From Archilochus colubris (taxonomy: Eukaryota; Chordata; Aves; Apodiformes; Trochilidae): DNA of 64,000 bases. Both the position numbers and the translations under genes were made by a program. Shown here piece after piece: positions 61,624-64,000 of this stretch (within the stretch, counting starts at the first letter, position 1; each line of letters begins with the position of its first letter). The notes under the pieces are model-generated. The model saw only the letters and a list, made by a program, of their open reading frames with translations. It did not search any database and was not told the origin of the DNA. Location: the NCBI GenBank assembly GCA_023079485.1, contig CM041097.1, positions 14,169,561 to 14,233,560 on the forward strand. The letters are read 5' to 3'.

Positions 61624-64000
61624 CTGCAAAACATGTCAAAAGGAGAAAATTAGTCAAGAAAGGATTATGTACGAAGAAAAAAAACAACACTAATTCTTCT
61701 GGAACATCTTATTGGGGTGCATGTTATGTGATGTGCTCTTCTGCTCTGGGAATAGCAGTGACAGATGAGGAAGCAGCCATGGTTGGGTACACACACACAG
61801 AGGTGAACTCTTCGCCCTGGCAAGTTCATTTAAGCATCCTGAGCACCTAAAACCAACCTGAACATCATTTATTTCCAAACAACTCTGCTGCCACAAAATG
61901 TGCACAAGACTTCTACCACTTCAGGTATACCAAAGTCAAAAGCAAGCTGCTGAGTGCATGCTTGGAAGAGACTGTTCCAGTGCAATCTCTCCCCCATGTA
62001 GTTTTTTGTCCCCTGAGAAGAGGTCTCATCTCCACCCAGGAAGCCTTGAGAACCATCTGTTGAACGTGGCACTCAACAGTGCTCCAAAACTTTGTTCTTT
62101 CTTCATTTGTTGATTTATTCTTTTTTCCCTTACTCATTTCTTCTGGCTTGTCACATCCAACACACCATCCAGGACCCATGTGCTAGGAGAATTTACTGCC
62201 ATTTAATATCGAAGAAATCATTCAACAACAAACTTGTCCTTATCCAAGCAAGGACTTTCTCTGCTGTCTCCTTGCTGCTCAAAACAGTTCCCATCCAGCA
62301 CACAGCTGGTGTAACTTACGAGACAGTTCTAGTTCTGGCACAGTTACATCAGTAGAAAGTTTACAAGGGTTTGCTCCAGCCTTGCAAGATAAGATGCCAT
62401 TATTCTGCCATTTCATCTGCCAGTTTAAGAACAGATCCAGCTACAAACCACCCTCTTCAGCTCAGAGTGCAAAGTCAGAGCAGGCTCACATGCCAGGTAC
62501 CAGCAGTGCCAGTACAACATCTTAAGATGCAGATAACACTCACACTGAAGGGCTGCAGGCACGTAACTGTAATTGTGCTTGGTTTACCACATGGTTACTC
62601 CTTGTTTGAGGATAAGAATTATTCTGAATCAAAGAGAAGTAGAAAACAAGATGTATATATGACAATTTTAAATCTAACAGGAAAAGAAAGCAATAGGACT
62701 TAGGACAACTATTTACCAAAATAGTTGGTACGCTTAGGACCAAAAGGGTTTTTTTTCCTCACTTGTATGCCAGCAGGAGAAAGGAGCCCATTAGAATGAA
62801 AGAATAAAATTAATGGCTCTAAGTATCCAAATGTCTTTGAATAAAGTATCAAAAAACTACAGAGCTCCAAACAACTAGAGCATAATGAAGCCTGGTGAAC
62901 ACAACTAGTGATGAAAAGCAGAAGAGGGACCACTTGGAAAATGCAACAATAAATATCAACTAGATCTAGATGGTGCACCATGCAGGGTGTTTAGGGACTG
63001 TGGTAACGAACATCATCAATGTTGGTAATTAATTCTGCAATGCCATGCTGAGGAGGGTTAGTGAGCAACAACAACTTGATGTGATAATCTGGGATTAGTT
63101 TATCCTGATACTTATGGAGAGGTGTTCATCAAAGTGACATAAAGCAAGACTCAACATACTCTGCTTCAGAAAACATGGAACAGCTTTTGCCATCTCTACA
63201 GGTGCTGGAAAGATGGATTACCCCCAGCACAGCAACTCACACTTCACAGGGTCAGACACATGCTACAAGGCTCAGCATCACAGGGCTGGAGCAAGGACTG
63301 TCCCTCTAACCTGACCCACCACAACCTTGGTCACCATCTGGAATGAGCCAAGTGGAAAAGCACTCCCAAAAGCTTCTGGCTTGAAGACTGGCAGGGTTTA
63401 ATTTTTTGGCTATAAGAGTCCATTTGTCATGTTAGGCAACTAAGGCAGTGGTGGCATTTGCCAACAGCACCCTAGACATCACGAGCCTTTGGCTAATACA
63501 CACAGCATCAGCCATAAAAGAAGCTCCAAAATTATCTGAGCTGATACAACTGAAAACGGGGTCAGTGGTAAGAGGAGTCAGAGACAATGTAGTGATAAAG
63601 TGGGAGACACCTGTGGGAAGGTGCTATTGAGCTTTGATTAAGTATTTAATTATCTGGAAGACGAAAAAAGCAGGATGACCACTAAATATATTGATGATTT
63701 TGTATTAGTGACCACTGTGATCCTCAGACAGAAGTGATGAAGCAACAAAGGCTGTAAGAAACCAAGAAAATAACAGGAAAACTACAGGTAACATTGAAAT
63801 CAGGCTGTTGAGTGAAAGACATACTAAGAGCACAGATCCTCTGAGCTACAATGCATGATGCTCCTTGCAGTTCCTACAAACTTCCAATATACAGCTCATA
63901 CATGGGCTCCTGGGAGCTGTGGATATGAATCATCATATTCACATCCACCCCAAGCTCCATGCAAGTATTTTCCCCACCCAGGGAAAAGAGGATCCTCTCT
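61624..64000 (-). other. CADPS: CADPS intron, partial, upstream of the first exon in the window
   Basis: This is the 3' portion of the preceding intron, ending in acceptor TTTTGCAG at 61624. It is AT-rich with a short CA repeat near 61790-61799. It contains no exon 1: the acidic and Gly/Ser-rich CAPS N-terminus and a CpG-island promoter are both absent, so the transcription start lies beyond the window. Confidence 0.85.

Noticed and set aside
1..64000. Bacterial-type systems, CRISPR arrays, operons or viral integrations
   Set aside because: There are no spaced direct repeats, no clustered intact genes and no recognisable viral proteins. The window is a vertebrate gene interior.

Overview
The window is vertebrate nuclear DNA and almost certainly avian. 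It has split exons with GT-AG introns, no prokaryotic gene organisation, one 5'-truncated CR1 retrotransposon of the kind typical of bird genomes, and no mammalian Alu, L1 or B1 sequence that I could recognise. The species cannot be named from the sequence alone. One protein-coding gene explains all the coding sequence I can support: CADPS (CAPS1, calcium-dependent secretion activator 1), on the minus strand, so transcription runs from high to low coordinates. Eight consecutive internal exons are present, in transcription order: 61623-61510, 57046-56714, 27980-27900, 23918-23682, 22421-22300, 8341-8230, 5507-5368 and 3388-3322. They join without a gap or frame break into 1206 nt, exactly 402 codons. 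These codons cover the region after the variable N-terminus, the linker, the whole C2-like domain and the first strands of the PH domain. The first exon (initiator Met, promoter) lies beyond 64000 and the rest of the PH domain, the MUN/MHD region and the 3' end lie below position 1. Paralogue choice: the residues read as CADPS rather than CADPS2, for example [19 protein letters not shown] and [14 protein letters not shown]. Layout: 1-3321 is intron. Exons at 3.3, 5.4 and 8.3 kb encode the C2 end and PH start. A 14 kb intron follows (8342-22299). Exons at 22.3, 23.7 and 27.9 kb encode the linker and C2 start. A 28.7 kb intron (27981-56713) holds the CR1 fragment, a 117-bp tandem duplication, a CpG-enriched patch with half-CRE motifs, and several AT-rich homeodomain-motif blocks that could be conserved enhancers. 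Exons at 56.7 and 61.5 kb encode the N-terminal conserved region, and 61624-64000 is the 3' part of the preceding intron. I found no second gene, tRNA, rRNA, CRISPR array, operon or recognisable viral insertion. Other open frames are uninterrupted stretches of intron, or shadows of exons read in the wrong frame. CADPS primes dense-core and synaptic vesicles for Ca2+-triggered release through PI(4,5)P2, SNARE and syntaxin interactions. The window gives the gene's membrane- and dimer-contacting front half, and no exotic system is evident.
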